Shown one piece after another: positions 14,658-22,391 of a DNA stretch of 26,348 bases. Each line of letters starts with the position of its first letter. The first letter of the stretch is position 1. Below the pieces are notes generated by a model that had not been told where the DNA came from, made no database searches, and was given only the letters and a program-made list of their open reading frames with translations. Origin of the DNA: Flavobacteriales bacterium UBA7519 (GTDB taxonomy: Bacteria; Bacteroidota; Bacteroidia; Flavobacteriales; Weeksellaceae); NCBI GenBank assembly GCA_002476905.1, contig DLND01000131.1, positions 1 to 26,348 of the forward strand, written 5' to 3'. Position numbers and translations under genes: made by a program.

Positions 14658-16066
14658 TACAAAGTTTTACTCTGGCAAACAAAATTGCTCAAAGGGAATT
14701 TTCCGGTTTTCTTAATGGCATTGAAACCACCATCAATTTCGGTAAAATTTCTGTAACCTCTTGCCTGCAAAATACTTGCCACAATCATACTTCTGTAACC
14801 ACCGGCACAATGAATATAAAAATGCTCGGAATTATCTAAAGAATTTACCCAGTCATTGATATAAGCGAGCGGCTTGCTATAAGCATTTTCAATATGGTCT
14901 GCTTCGTATTCTGACTCTTTTCTGACATCGATAATTTTTGCGTTTTCAGAAAATTCTTCGGCAAATTCTTCTACAGAAATCCTCTTGATTTCATCTATTT
15001 CATTACCATAGTTTTTCCAAGCCTCGAAACTTCCGTCTAAAAAGCCTAAAACATTATCAAATCCAACTCTGCTTAGTCTTGTAATGACTTCTTCCTCAGT
15101 TCCTTCATCAGAAACCAAAAGAATTGGCTGCTGGACATCTACGATCATTGCACCGACCCAAGGCGCAAAATCACCTTTAATACCAATATTAATAGAATTT
15201 GGAACAAAACCTTTATGAAATACAGCCGCACTTCTGGTGTCCAAAATCAAAGCTCCAGTTTCCTCTGCAGCAGTTTCAAAATCTACGACAGACAAAGGAT
15301 TTTTTCCTTTTTTAAGAACTTTATCGAAACTTTCATATCCGCCTTTGTTCATTGCGACATTCATCCCAAAATATTTTGGTGGTGCAGTTAATCCGTCCAG
15401 AACTTCATTGATAAAAGACTCTTTATCTGGCTGATTAAGTGCATAATTAGTTCTTTTCTGATTTCCTAAGGTATCAACTGTTTCTTTCTGCATATTCTTT
15501 CCACAGGCAGAACCAGCGCCGTGAGCAGGATAAACCGTAACAGAGTCGTCCAAAGGCAAAATCTTGCTATGTAAACTGTCATAAAGCATTCCGGCAAGAT
15601 CTTTTTCGGTGATTTCGCCCGCTTTCTGTGCAAGATCCGGTCTGCCGACATCGCCGAGGAATAAAGTATCCCCTGAAAAAATAGCGGTCTCTTTTCCATC
15701 TTCATCTATCAGAAGAAAAGTGGAGCTTTCCAGCGTATGTCCGGGTGTATGGAGTACTTTTATTTTGATATTTCCGATGTCAAAAATCTGTTCGTCTTTA
15801 GCAATAATTGCATCAAATTCCGGCTGGGCACTTGGCCCGTAAACAATTGGTGCTCCTGTTTTGTTAGACAAATCCAGATGTCCGGAAACAAAATCGGCAT
15901 GGAAATGTGTCTCGAAGATGTATTTTAGTTTTACCTGATCTTTTTCAAGACGGTCAAGATAGGGTTTCACTTCTCTTAGTGGATCTATTATAGCAGCTTC
16001 GTTGCCGGAGACTATGTAGTAGGCGCCTTGTGCCAGACATCCTGTATATATTTGCTCAACCTTCAT
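14657..16066 (-). CDS. Metallo-beta-lactamase/rhodanese fusion, CstB-like persulfide dioxygenase-sulfurtransferase
   Basis: The 469-residue protein has three parts. Residues 1-240 form a metallo-beta-lactamase domain of the ETHE1/persulfide-dioxygenase type. Its metal residues are His54, His56 and Asp58 (HFHAD), His110, Asp133 (SGDT) and His182 (PAHG). Phe59 replaces the usual second-metal His, as expected for a single-iron enzyme. Residues about 258-355 are a rhodanese domain without a catalytic Cys (LLVSDEGTEEE), so it is inactive. Residues about 362-460 are an active rhodanese with Cys420 in HCAGGYRS. A further Cys188 in GSACGK matches the extra cysteine region of Staphylococcus CstB. The architecture is that of CstB, which oxidises low-molecular-weight persulfide to thiosulfate. 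Sulfide detoxification is inferred. A thioredoxin follows, and a palindrome lies upstream. Confidence 0.9.
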   Translation of the reverse strand: MKVEQIYTGCLAQGAYYIVSGNEAAIIDPLREVKPYLDRLEKDQVKLKYIFETHFHADFVSGHLDLSNKTGAPIVYGPSAQPEFDAIIAKDEQIFDIGNIKIKVLHTPGHTLESSTFLLIDEDGKETAIFSGDTLFLGDVGRPDLAQKAGEITEKDLAGMLYDSLHSKILPLDDSVTVYPAHGAGSACGKNMQKETVDTLGNQKRTNYALNQPDKESFINEVLDGLTAPPKYFGMNVAMNKGGYESFDKVLKKGKNPLSVVDFETAAEETGALILDTRSAAVFHKGFVPNSINIGIKGDFAPWVGAMIVDVQQPILLVSDEGTEEEVITRLSRVGFDNVLGFLDGSFEAWKNYGNEIDEIKRISVEEFAEEFSENAKIIDVRKESEYEADHIENAYSKPLAYINDWVNSLDNSEHFYIHCAGGYRSMIVASILQARGYRNFTEIDGGFNAIKKTGKFPLSNFVCQSKTL

Positions 16067-16124
16067 TGGGGTAGAATTTATTCAAACTTTTATTTTCTAG
16101 ATTGGCGGTTATAGTTTTTCAGTA

Positions 16125-16132
16125 CAAATATG
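16125..16132 (-). promoter_or_regulatory. Possible -7 element for the CstB-like operon
   Basis: On the minus strand CATATTTG matches TAnnTTTG at all but the first base, 58 bases before the ATG. It is the best candidate in a 175-base gap. Confidence 0.35.
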
Positions 16133-16134
16133 AG

Positions 16135-16149
16135 GTTATTTGGAATAAC
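16135..16149. promoter_or_regulatory. 15-bp palindrome upstream of the CstB-like operon
   Basis: GTTATT-TGG-AATAAC has perfect 6-bp arms. It lies immediately upstream of the possible -7 element of the persulfide dioxygenase-thioredoxin genes, between the -7 and -33 positions, where a repressor would act. The rest of the 16067-16241 gap is AT-rich without other clear structure. Confidence 0.4.
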
Positions 16150-16241
16150 TAAAAATAATTTTTAACTGATATTATTTATAACTATGATTTAAAATTAAAC
16201 AAACGATTGATTTTGTTGAATCTATCAGTAAGTTTAAATTT

Positions 16242-16733
16242 TTATTTATTGATAAGCGCCCAAACTCCAGCAGCTATTCCAGCATATGCTGTTACTGTAA
16301 TAATATCTGCTACAGGTTGCGAAAATCGTCTCTCGGCTATAGTAGACTGATTGATCTGATTCTTATGAAATTTTATAATTTTTTTGGGCTTATGAATAAC
16401 ATGAGCCACCAGAGAATCACTTTCCCATTTATCCACCTGGATTTTATAGCTCTGTTCCGCTACATCAATTTTGTAGAACTTATTAGGTTCCAGCTTTTCC
16501 ATAATGTTTGTAGCTTTTGGTTTATTGGTATTCACAGGTATTGTTTTATTTGAAGGTGTCGCAGATAAATCGGACTGATCCATAGAAGTTACATTATCAG
16601 TCATTTGCTTCTTCAACTTTTGCCGTGTTTCCTGCTGCGTTTCTTTTACATCATCAGTTTCTGCGCTTGCTTTGTAGGTATAACAATTAGATAACGATAA
16701 TGATAAAAATAAGAGGTATAGATATTTTTTCAT
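16242..16733 (-). CDS. Unknown lipoprotein with C-terminal membrane helix
   Basis: The 163-residue protein begins with a signal ending LSLSNC (Cys17). Asn before the Cys is atypical for a lipobox, but the rest fits. Residues about 20-85 are polar, rich in Glu, Gln, Thr and Lys, and look like a flexible linker. Residues about 90-140 look like a small beta domain (YKIQVDKWESDSLVAHVIHK). The C-terminus is a hydrophobic helix (ITVTAYAGIAAGVWALI). The family is unknown to me. Layout and parts of the sequence resemble the 110-residue lipoprotein at 20169-20501. It is divergent from mutS. Confidence 0.75.
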   Translation of the reverse strand: MKKYLYLLFLSLSLSNCYTYKASAETDDVKETQQETRQKLKKQMTDNVTSMDQSDLSATPSNKTIPVNTNKPKATNIMEKLEPNKFYKIDVAEQSYKIQVDKWESDSLVAHVIHKPKKIIKFHKNQINQSTIAERRFSQPVADIITVTAYAGIAAGVWALINK

Positions 16734-16899
16734 AGTTCAAATTTAATAATTAAACGGATTATTTATAATTTTCTTTTTAAACGATGAATTTTATTATCCG
16801 TACGCATTTTTATTATAAAAAGTTGAATATCTATTGGAATTAATACAAAACAATTCTCTTAATTAATTTCGTAATTTAGCGCTTCTAAAATTCAGAAAA

Positions 16900-19479
16900 T
16901 TGGCAAAGAAAGAAACTCCGTTAATGACGCAATACAATACAATTAAGGCGAAATATCCTGATGCATTGCTATTGTTCCGAGTAGGAGATTTCTACGAAAC
17001 TTTTGGACAAGATGCCATAAAAACATCGCAGATTCTTGGGATTGTTTTGACCAAAAGAGCCAATGGTGAAGGTCATATCGAATTGGCTGGATTTCCTCAT
17101 CATTCTGTAGATTCTTATCTTCCAAAATTGGTTAGAGCCGGAATGCGTGTTGCGATTTGCGACCAGTTGGAAGACCCGAAAACCGTCAAAGGCATTGTAA
17201 AACGTGGGGTTACGGAATTGGTTACGCCAGGTGTGACGTTCAATGACCAAGTTCTGACTTCTAAGAAAAATAATTTTCTGCTTTCTCTTCACAAAGAAAA
17301 AGAAAAGTACGGAATGGCTTTGGTGGATGTTTCTACCGGAGAATTTCTTGTGAGTGAAGGAAATTTAGAGAAATTACTACACATCGTTCATACATTTGAC
17401 CCGAGCGAGATTATTTATCAAAGAACTTCGGAAATTCCAAATCAGCTGAAAAATAAAAATGTTTTCAAGCTGGAAGATTGGGCGTTCAAATATCCTTACG
17501 CTTACGAAAAGCTGACTTCACATTTCAAAACCCAATCTCTGAAAGGTTTTGGAATCGAGGATTCTAAGTTGGGAATTACAGCTGCTGGGGCAATTTTTGC
17601 TTATTTGGTAGAAGATACTCATCACGCGTTGTTGCAGCATATTACAAGAATTCAAGTAATTCCGCAGGATGATTATCTAATGATGGATAATTTCACATTG
17701 AGAAATCTTGAAATTGTTTATTCGGCTAATCATAATGGAAAATCCCTTCTTGATATTATCGACAAAACCAGCACGCCGATGGGCGGAAGATTGTTGAGAC
17801 GACGATTGATTCTTCCTTTAAAAAATATTAGTGACATCAACAGAAGATTAAGTCTGATTGAATTCCTAAATAAAGAAGATTCTTTAAAATATGACATCAA
17901 AGATTTGCTGAAAGGAATCTCTGATTTGGATAGATTGATTGGAAAATTAGCTGCTGAAAAGATTTCACCGAAAGAATTAGGTTATCTCCGCCAAAGCATC
18001 ATCAACATTAATGAAATCAGAAAAAATCTTCTTAATTTTCCTGATGTCCTGGCTTGGATTGACCCTTTCATCAATCTTGAAGAATTGATTACTTTAATTA
18101 ATGACCATCTGAATGATGAACTTCCTGTCAACATCAACAAAGGAAATGTTATCAGAGAAGGTATTTCGGAAGAATTGGACCATTTGAGAAATCTTCAAAG
18201 TAAGGGTCGAGGATTCTTAGACGAAATGTGTCAGCGCGAAATTGAACGTACCGGAATCACGAGTTTAAAAATTGATTTCAATGGTGTTTTCGGGTATTAT
18301 ATCGAGGTTAGAAATACGCATAAAGACAAAGTTCCGGAAGATTGGATTAGAAAACAGACTTTGGTAAACGCAGAACGTTACATTACTGAAGAGTTGAAAG
18401 AATATGAAAATCAAATTCTTGGCGCTGAAGAGAAAATTGGAAAATTAGAATTAGAACTTTACAGAAATATCTGTGAAAATGTTCTCATTTATATTGACCA
18501 GTTACAAGAAAATTCGAAACTAATTGGTGAATTGGATTGTGCTGTTGGCTTGTCAGATTTGTCTGTTGAAGATAATTATACAAAACCGATTCTGAATGAT
18601 TCTTTCTCGATTGATATTCAGGAAGGTCGACATCCAATCATCGAAAAATCTTTACCGCTAGGAGAATCTTATATCCCGAATGATGTTTTCTTAGATAAAG
18701 ATTCTCAACAAATCATAATGGTAACCGGACCCAATATGGCGGGTAAATCAGCAATTCTGAGACAAACGGCGATTATTTCTCTGTTGGCTCAAATCGGAAG
18801 TTTTGTTCCTGCAAAACACGCAGAGATTGGAACTTTGGACAAGATTTTTACGAGAGTTGGCGCAACGGATAATTTGTCTGCCGGCGAATCGACTTTTATG
18901 GTGGAAATGAATGAAGCTGCGAATATTCTTAATAATATCTCGGACAGAAGTTTGATTTTGCTGGACGAAATCGGTCGTGGGACTTCCACTTATGACGGCG
19001 TTTCCATTGCTTGGGCCATTGCAGAATATCTACATCAACATCCTACACAACCAAAAACCTTGTTTGCGACGCATTATCACGAGCTGAACGAAATGTCGGT
19101 CAACTTTGAGAGAATCAAGAATTTCCACGTTTCCATCCAGGAAGCGAAAGGCAATATTATTTTCCTCAGAAAACTGATTTCTGGAGGAAGTGAACATAGT
19201 TTTGGTATTCACGTAGCGAAGTTAGCCGGAATGCCTTCTAAAGTCGTTAATCGCGCGAATGAAATTCTTAAAACCTTGGAATCTACAAGAACTACTCAAG
19301 ATTCTGGAGAGAAAATAAAACGCGTGACCGACGAAAATCTTCAGCTTTCATTTTTCCAGTTGGATGACCCGGTTCTTGAAAATATCCGCGAAGAGTTGAC
19401 TAAAATCGACATTAATACTTTGACACCAATTGAAGCTTTGATGAAACTTAATGCAATTAAAAAGATGATCGGGAAATAG
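16900..19479 (+). CDS. mutS: DNA mismatch repair protein MutS
   Basis: The 859-residue protein is full-length MutS. The N-terminal mismatch-binding motif is GDFYETF, with Phe31 and Glu33 as the Phe-x-Glu residues that contact a mispaired base. Connector, lever and clamp domains follow. The ATPase has Walker A GPNMAGKS, the signature SAGESTFMVEM, Walker B ILLDEIGRGTSTYDG and FATHYHELNE. The short C-terminal region (about 800-859) is typical. The start is TTG, giving LAKKETPLMTQYNTIK, the usual MutS N-terminus, and no nearby ATG would keep that conserved opening. Possible -7 element TAATTTCG lies at 16864-16871 (one mismatch). Its TAG is followed with no gap by the end of a minus-strand lipoprotein gene. 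MutL is not in the window. Confidence 0.98.
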   Translation: MAKKETPLMTQYNTIKAKYPDALLLFRVGDFYETFGQDAIKTSQILGIVLTKRANGEGHIELAGFPHHSVDSYLPKLVRAGMRVAICDQLEDPKTVKGIVKRGVTELVTPGVTFNDQVLTSKKNNFLLSLHKEKEKYGMALVDVSTGEFLVSEGNLEKLLHIVHTFDPSEIIYQRTSEIPNQLKNKNVFKLEDWAFKYPYAYEKLTSHFKTQSLKGFGIEDSKLGITAAGAIFAYLVEDTHHALLQHITRIQVIPQDDYLMMDNFTLRNLEIVYSANHNGKSLLDIIDKTSTPMGGRLLRRRLILPLKNISDINRRLSLIEFLNKEDSLKYDIKDLLKGISDLDRLIGKLAAEKISPKELGYLRQSIININEIRKNLLNFPDVLAWIDPFINLEELITLINDHLNDELPVNINKGNVIREGISEELDHLRNLQSKGRGFLDEMCQREIERTGITSLKIDFNGVFGYYIEVRNTHKDKVPEDWIRKQTLVNAERYITEELKEYENQILGAEEKIGKLELELYRNICENVLIYIDQLQENSKLIGELDCAVGLSDLSVEDNYTKPILNDSFSIDIQEGRHPIIEKSLPLGESYIPNDVFLDKDSQQIIMVTGPNMAGKSAILRQTAIISLLAQIGSFVPAKHAEIGTLDKIFTRVGATDNLSAGESTFMVEMNEAANILNNISDRSLILLDEIGRGTSTYDGVSIAWAIAEYLHQHPTQPKTLFATHYHELNEMSVNFERIKNFHVSIQEAKGNIIFLRKLISGGSEHSFGIHVAKLAGMPSKVVNRANEILKTLESTRTTQDSGEKIKRVTDENLQLSFFQLDDPVLENIREELTKIDINTLTPIEALMKLNAIKKMIGK

Positions 19480-19656
19480 CTATTTTACACCGACTGTATC
19501 TACCTTTTTATCTGTAGAAATCGCAGCAGAATCTACACCTTTGTTTCGCATATGTTCTGCGCTGTGATCGCCTTTTCTTTTATCTCTTTTGTCTTTATCC
19601 GGCACACAACTGATGATAAGCGATGATAATATTCCGATAAACAATAGATTTTTCAT
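19480..19656 (-). CDS. Small 58-residue lipoprotein
   Basis: An ATG at 19656 opens a 58-codon frame ending in TAG at 19480-19482. The protein has a classic short lipoprotein signal (MKNLLFIGILSSLIISC, lipobox IISC, Cys17). A highly charged tail follows, first basic (PDKDKRDKRKGDH), then neutral (VDSAAISTDKKVDTVGVK). Codon use matches the neighbours. The frame is short and easily missed. It converges on mutS with zero bases between the two stop codons. The function is unknown; small charged lipoproteins of this kind are frequent in Flavobacteriia. A real signal sequence with a well-placed Cys makes coding likely. Confidence 0.75.
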   Translation of the reverse strand: MKNLLFIGILSSLIISCVPDKDKRDKRKGDHSAEHMRNKGVDSAAISTDKKVDTVGVK

Positions 19657-19746
19657 AATAATCAGATTTGGTTAGGGTTTCCATTTCAAAAATCAAACCG
19701 AAATTGTCCTCGATTAAAATTCATTGTCAGAGTAACTCTTTTAATA

Positions 19747-19779
19747 AAAAAATCGAGATAATAATTACCTCGATTTTTT
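19747..19779. terminator. Terminator-like hairpin before the DUF2809 gene
   Basis: AAAAAATCGAG (19747-19757) and CTCGATTTTTT (19769-19779) form an 11-bp perfect stem with an 11-base loop and T-runs on both strands. It ends only 22 bases before the GTG at 19802, in a gap between divergent genes where a terminator is not expected. It could end a mutS readthrough transcript, end a small RNA, or act as an attenuator. Confidence 0.7.
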
Positions 19780-19801
19780 GTTTTAGTTAAAAAATAATTC
19801 T

Positions 19802-20182
19802 GTGAAAATTAATTTTAAATTCGATTACAAAAGCTTACTGATTGCTATTTTCATTTTTATAGTAGAGGTTCTGATTGCTACAAAACTTAAAAACATATTT
19901 TTTGTAAGAGCTTATCTAGGCGATGTGTTTGTTGTTATGTTGATGTATTATTTCATCAAAGCATTTTTCGATTTCAATTCCAAAAAATTGATTGTTGGGA
20001 TTTTCATTTTTTCTTGCCTGATGGAGTTTGCCCAATATTTTCACTTCGGAGAATTAATGGGTTTCAAAGATATTCGCATTGTGATGATTATGCTTGGAAA
20101 CTCATTCAGCTGGTTAGATATCCTTTGCTACTTTGCAGGATGTGTGATTTTATTTTTAATCACAAACATTAAATCGGAATAA
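19802..20182 (+). CDS. DUF2809 family membrane protein
   Basis: The 126-residue protein has about four membrane segments, roughly at 12-27, 38-56, 62-78 and 103-121. It matches the DUF2809 family, whose marks here are RAYLGDVFVVMLMYYF (36-51), a segment SCLMEFAQYFHF (71-82), and GNSFSWLDILCYFAGC (99-114). Function is unknown. The start is GTG at 19802; the phrase MKINFKFDYK is a normal N-terminus for the family. A terminator-like hairpin ends 22 bases before the start. The 3' end overlaps the end of the minus-strand lipoprotein gene by 14 bases. Confidence 0.85.
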   Translation: MKINFKFDYKSLLIAIFIFIVEVLIATKLKNIFFVRAYLGDVFVVMLMYYFIKAFFDFNSKKLIVGIFIFSCLMEFAQYFHFGELMGFKDIRIVMIMLGNSFSWLDILCYFAGCVILFLITNIKSE

Positions 20183-20501
20183 AGATTACAGCAGCAATAG
20201 CAGCAGCACCAATAATCACGGAATATAAAATATCTGGCTTTTTTATTTCACGCACTTTGCTTCTTTCAATTTCAACCATTTCTCCAGCTTTGTTTTTACC
20301 GTAGATTTTAGTACCGTCTACTTTCAAAACTTCGATTTTCTGAGTCTTGGCATCTTTCGTTTGGATAGAGTATTTTTTGTACAGTTCTAATGTATTATCG
20401 TACATTGGTTTGCTAGGACTCACCACTCTAGTTTGGCAAGAAATCATCAAAGCGAACAATGATAAGGCAAATAATTTGAAAATAATTTTAGGATATTTCA
20501 T
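20169..20501 (-). CDS. Unknown lipoprotein with C-terminal membrane helix
   Basis: The 110-residue protein has a lipoprotein signal with lipobox MISC (Cys22). A linker with Lys and Thr follows, then a small beta-type domain (QKIEVLKVDGTKIYGKNK to IERSKVREIKK, about 54-88), and a C-terminal hydrophobic helix (SVIIGAAAIAAVIFI, about 94-108). The beta domain recalls short SH3-like or Sm-like sheets, but I do not recognise a named family. The layout is the same as the lipoprotein at 16242-16733. A good -7 element lies at 20522-20529 on the minus strand, within the 3' end of the upstream flavoprotein region and gap. It converges with DUF2809 and overlaps it by 14 bases. Confidence 0.8.
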   Translation of the reverse strand: MKYPKIIFKLFALSLFALMISCQTRVVSPSKPMYDNTLELYKKYSIQTKDAKTQKIEVLKVDGTKIYGKNKAGEMVEIERSKVREIKKPDILYSVIIGAAAIAAVIFIPI

Positions 20502-20521
20502 TATGGATAAAAAAATTTTGT

Positions 20522-20529
20522 CAAATTTA
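20522..20529 (-). promoter_or_regulatory. -7 promoter element for the 110-residue lipoprotein
   Basis: On the minus strand TAAATTTG matches TAnnTTTG and lies 20 bases upstream of the ATG at 20501, giving a leader of roughly 14 bases. Confidence 0.45.
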
Positions 20530-20538
20530 GCTAAATTT

Positions 20539-21756
20539 TCACGAATTCGTATTAAGTTTTTGAGAAATTAACCAAGCTTCACTCCAGCAGGCTTGAAAAT
20601 TAAAGCCACCTGTAATTGCATCAATATTAAGAACTTCTCCGCAAATATAAAAATTTGGTAAGAGTTTGGATTCCATATTTTTAAAATCCACTTCCCGCAG
20701 GTCTACACCGCCGGCAGTTACAAACTCATCTTTATAAATAGATTTTCCGGTTACTTGCATTTTTTTTCTGCACAGAGCTTCCAATATCGCATTCAACTCT
20801 TTTGCGGATATATTAGCAATCTGCTTTTCCGGATTGATATTGCAGGTCTCTAGAACCTTATTCCAAAATCGGTTGGTTACGTTAAATATTTTAGATTGCC
20901 CGATAGATTTTTTAGGATTTTGTGTCTTGAAAGTTTTTAAAAGGTTTTCAGCCTCAGAAATTGGTATTGAAATAAAATTTACCTCGATTTCAAATTGGTA
21001 TTTTAACTCAGCCAATGTTCTTGCTTCCCAAGCAGAAATTTTGAGTACAGCTGGCCCGGAAAGTCCCCAATGTGTTATCAAAAGTGGACCTGATTCTGCT
21101 GTTTTCAGGCTAGGAATTTGGATTTCGGCGTTTTCAAAACTGGTTCCGGGAAGATCCTTCAATAAGTCATCTTTAATGTTGAATGTGAATAGTGACGGAA
21201 CAGGCTCTATCATTTTATGACCAAGTTTTTCAATCATTTTTAAAGATTTAGGTGCGCTTCCCGTGCAATAAATGATAATGTCTGCAAGAAAATCGCCTTG
21301 CTTGGTTTTAACCAGATAATTATTGTCTTGGTTGATGATCTCCGAAACCGAAATCTGGGTTTTTATTTCAAATTTTTTTCCAAGCACTTCTTTAGTCATT
21401 GCATTGATAATGCTTTGTGAAGAGTCCGAAACCGGAAATACCCGGTTGTCTTTTTCGATTTTTAAGGGAACATTTCTAGACTCGAACCATTCCATTGTAT
21501 CTCCGGGCTGGAATTTTGTAAAAACACTGAGTAGCTCTTTGCTCCCTCTCGGATAGAAACTGGTGAGCTCTCTCGGATCAAAGCATGCGTGGGTTACATT
21601 GCAACGTCCGCCGCCGGATATTTTTACCTTTTGCAGTACGTCCGAATTCTGCTCTAGGATAGAAACGTCATATTTGTCCTCATCCAGATTTGCAGCGGCA
21701 AAAAAACCAGAAGCGCCGCCGCCAATGATAATTATTTTCTTTTTTTTAAAATCCAT
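20539..21756 (-). CDS. BaiN/RdsA-type NAD(P)/FAD-dependent oxidoreductase
   Basis: The 405-residue flavoprotein belongs to the HI0933/YhiN/BaiN family. The N-terminal dinucleotide-binding motif is IIIGGGASGFFAAANL (9-24) with the acidic end of the second strand at Glu35. The conserved SGGGRCNVTHA (47-57) is characteristic, as is the C-terminal YICGEVLNIDAITGGFNFQACWSEAW. Biochemical roles differ between members, including reduction of bile-acid intermediates in gut bacteria, so none is assigned here. It is cytoplasmic and of normal length. Its promoter carries a -33 TTTG 18 bases from TAATTTTG, so close to the ATG that the mRNA may be leaderless. It is divergent from a thioesterase gene. Confidence 0.92.
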   Translation of the reverse strand: MDFKKKKIIIIGGGASGFFAAANLDEDKYDVSILEQNSDVLQKVKISGGGRCNVTHACFDPRELTSFYPRGSKELLSVFTKFQPGDTMEWFESRNVPLKIEKDNRVFPVSDSSQSIINAMTKEVLGKKFEIKTQISVSEIINQDNNYLVKTKQGDFLADIIIYCTGSAPKSLKMIEKLGHKMIEPVPSLFTFNIKDDLLKDLPGTSFENAEIQIPSLKTAESGPLLITHWGLSGPAVLKISAWEARTLAELKYQFEIEVNFISIPISEAENLLKTFKTQNPKKSIGQSKIFNVTNRFWNKVLETCNINPEKQIANISAKELNAILEALCRKKMQVTGKSIYKDEFVTAGGVDLREVDFKNMESKLLPNFYICGEVLNIDAITGGFNFQACWSEAWLISQKLNTNS

Positions 21757-21761
21757 TATTG

Positions 21762-21769
21762 CAAAATTA
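21762..21769 (-). promoter_or_regulatory. -7 element (with -33) for the BaiN-type gene
   Basis: On the minus strand TTTG-N18-TAATTTTG fits the Bacteroidota promoter consensus. Only five bases separate the -7 element from the ATG at 21756, so transcription should start at or within about 2 bases of the start codon. Confidence 0.6.
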
Positions 21770-21795
21770 CATTTTTAATATCCACCTCAAATGGT

Positions 21796-21803
21796 TAATT
21801 TTG
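21796..21803 (+). promoter_or_regulatory. -7 promoter element for the thioesterase gene
   Basis: TAATTTTG matches TAnnTTTG and ends 22 bases before the ATG at 21826. Together with the minus-strand element it makes a compact 69-base divergent promoter region. Confidence 0.55.
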
Positions 21804-21825
21804 AACAATCATAAAATTAAATAAA

Positions 21826-22320
21826 ATGTCTGTTTATTATCATAAATTTGAAGTGAGATGGAGTGATATTGATGCGAATCGTCATCTAGGAAACTCAACC
21901 TATGTGGATTATTGCTCACAAACGAGAATGGCTTTCCTAAACAAAAATAAAATTGGACTAACCCAACTGAACCGCTGGGGCGTGGGCCCTGTTATGTTGC
22001 ACGAGCGCTACTCATTCTTCAAGGAAATCTATGCAGACCAGACAGTTTTTGTTGGCTTGGAGGTATCTGCAATCTCGGAAGACGGATCTATTTATCAGTT
22101 CGTGCATAAATTTTATCTGCCAGACGGGACACATTGTGCAACAGCCGAAGCTACGGGTGTCTGGATAGATATGATGCTCAGAAAAACCACAACACCGCCT
22201 GAAGACATTATGGAAGTAATGAACGAATACAAATCAGCGAATATACAAATCATTTCAAAAGAATTCCTGAAGACTCTACCTTTCCGTCCGGAAAACATTG
22301 ATTCTGAAATTTTTAAATAA
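21826..22320 (+). CDS. Acyl-CoA thioesterase, hotdog fold (4HBT/FadM-YbgC type)
   Basis: The 164-residue protein is a single hotdog-fold thioesterase. The N-terminal motif RWSDIDANRHLGNSTYVDY (11-29) is the 4HBT signature, with Asp16 as the likely catalytic residue. The central strands GPVMLHERYSFFKEI and TVFVGLEV are typical. Such enzymes release free acids from acyl-CoA thioesters. The chain length of the substrate cannot be read. No signal peptide is present. The thiamine-monophosphate kinase gene follows after 71 bases without a clear terminator, so cotranscription is possible. Confidence 0.9.
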   Translation: MSVYYHKFEVRWSDIDANRHLGNSTYVDYCSQTRMAFLNKNKIGLTQLNRWGVGPVMLHERYSFFKEIYADQTVFVGLEVSAISEDGSIYQFVHKFYLPDGTHCATAEATGVWIDMMLRKTTTPPEDIMEVMNEYKSANIQIISKEFLKTLPFRPENIDSEIFK

Positions 22321-22391
22321 ATATTAATAGTAATTGAGAGCGATTTCGACTGTTTTTAATCGTTTATAATTAATCAAATATCATTTATTAA

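Noticed and set aside
16738..16745. Perfect TAAATTTG on the minus strand 4 bases before the 163-residue lipoprotein start
   Set aside because: It would predict a leaderless mRNA, but no -33 TTG is present at 17-23 bases and the region is very AT-rich, so chance is likely.
16969..17292. Minus-strand open frame of 107 codons inside mutS
   Set aside because: It lies opposite the conserved MutS mismatch-binding domain; composition follows the mutS frame.
22321..22391. Possible thiamine-pyrophosphate riboswitch before thiL
   Set aside because: The 71 bases lack the conserved CTGAGA and other THI-box elements and are too short.
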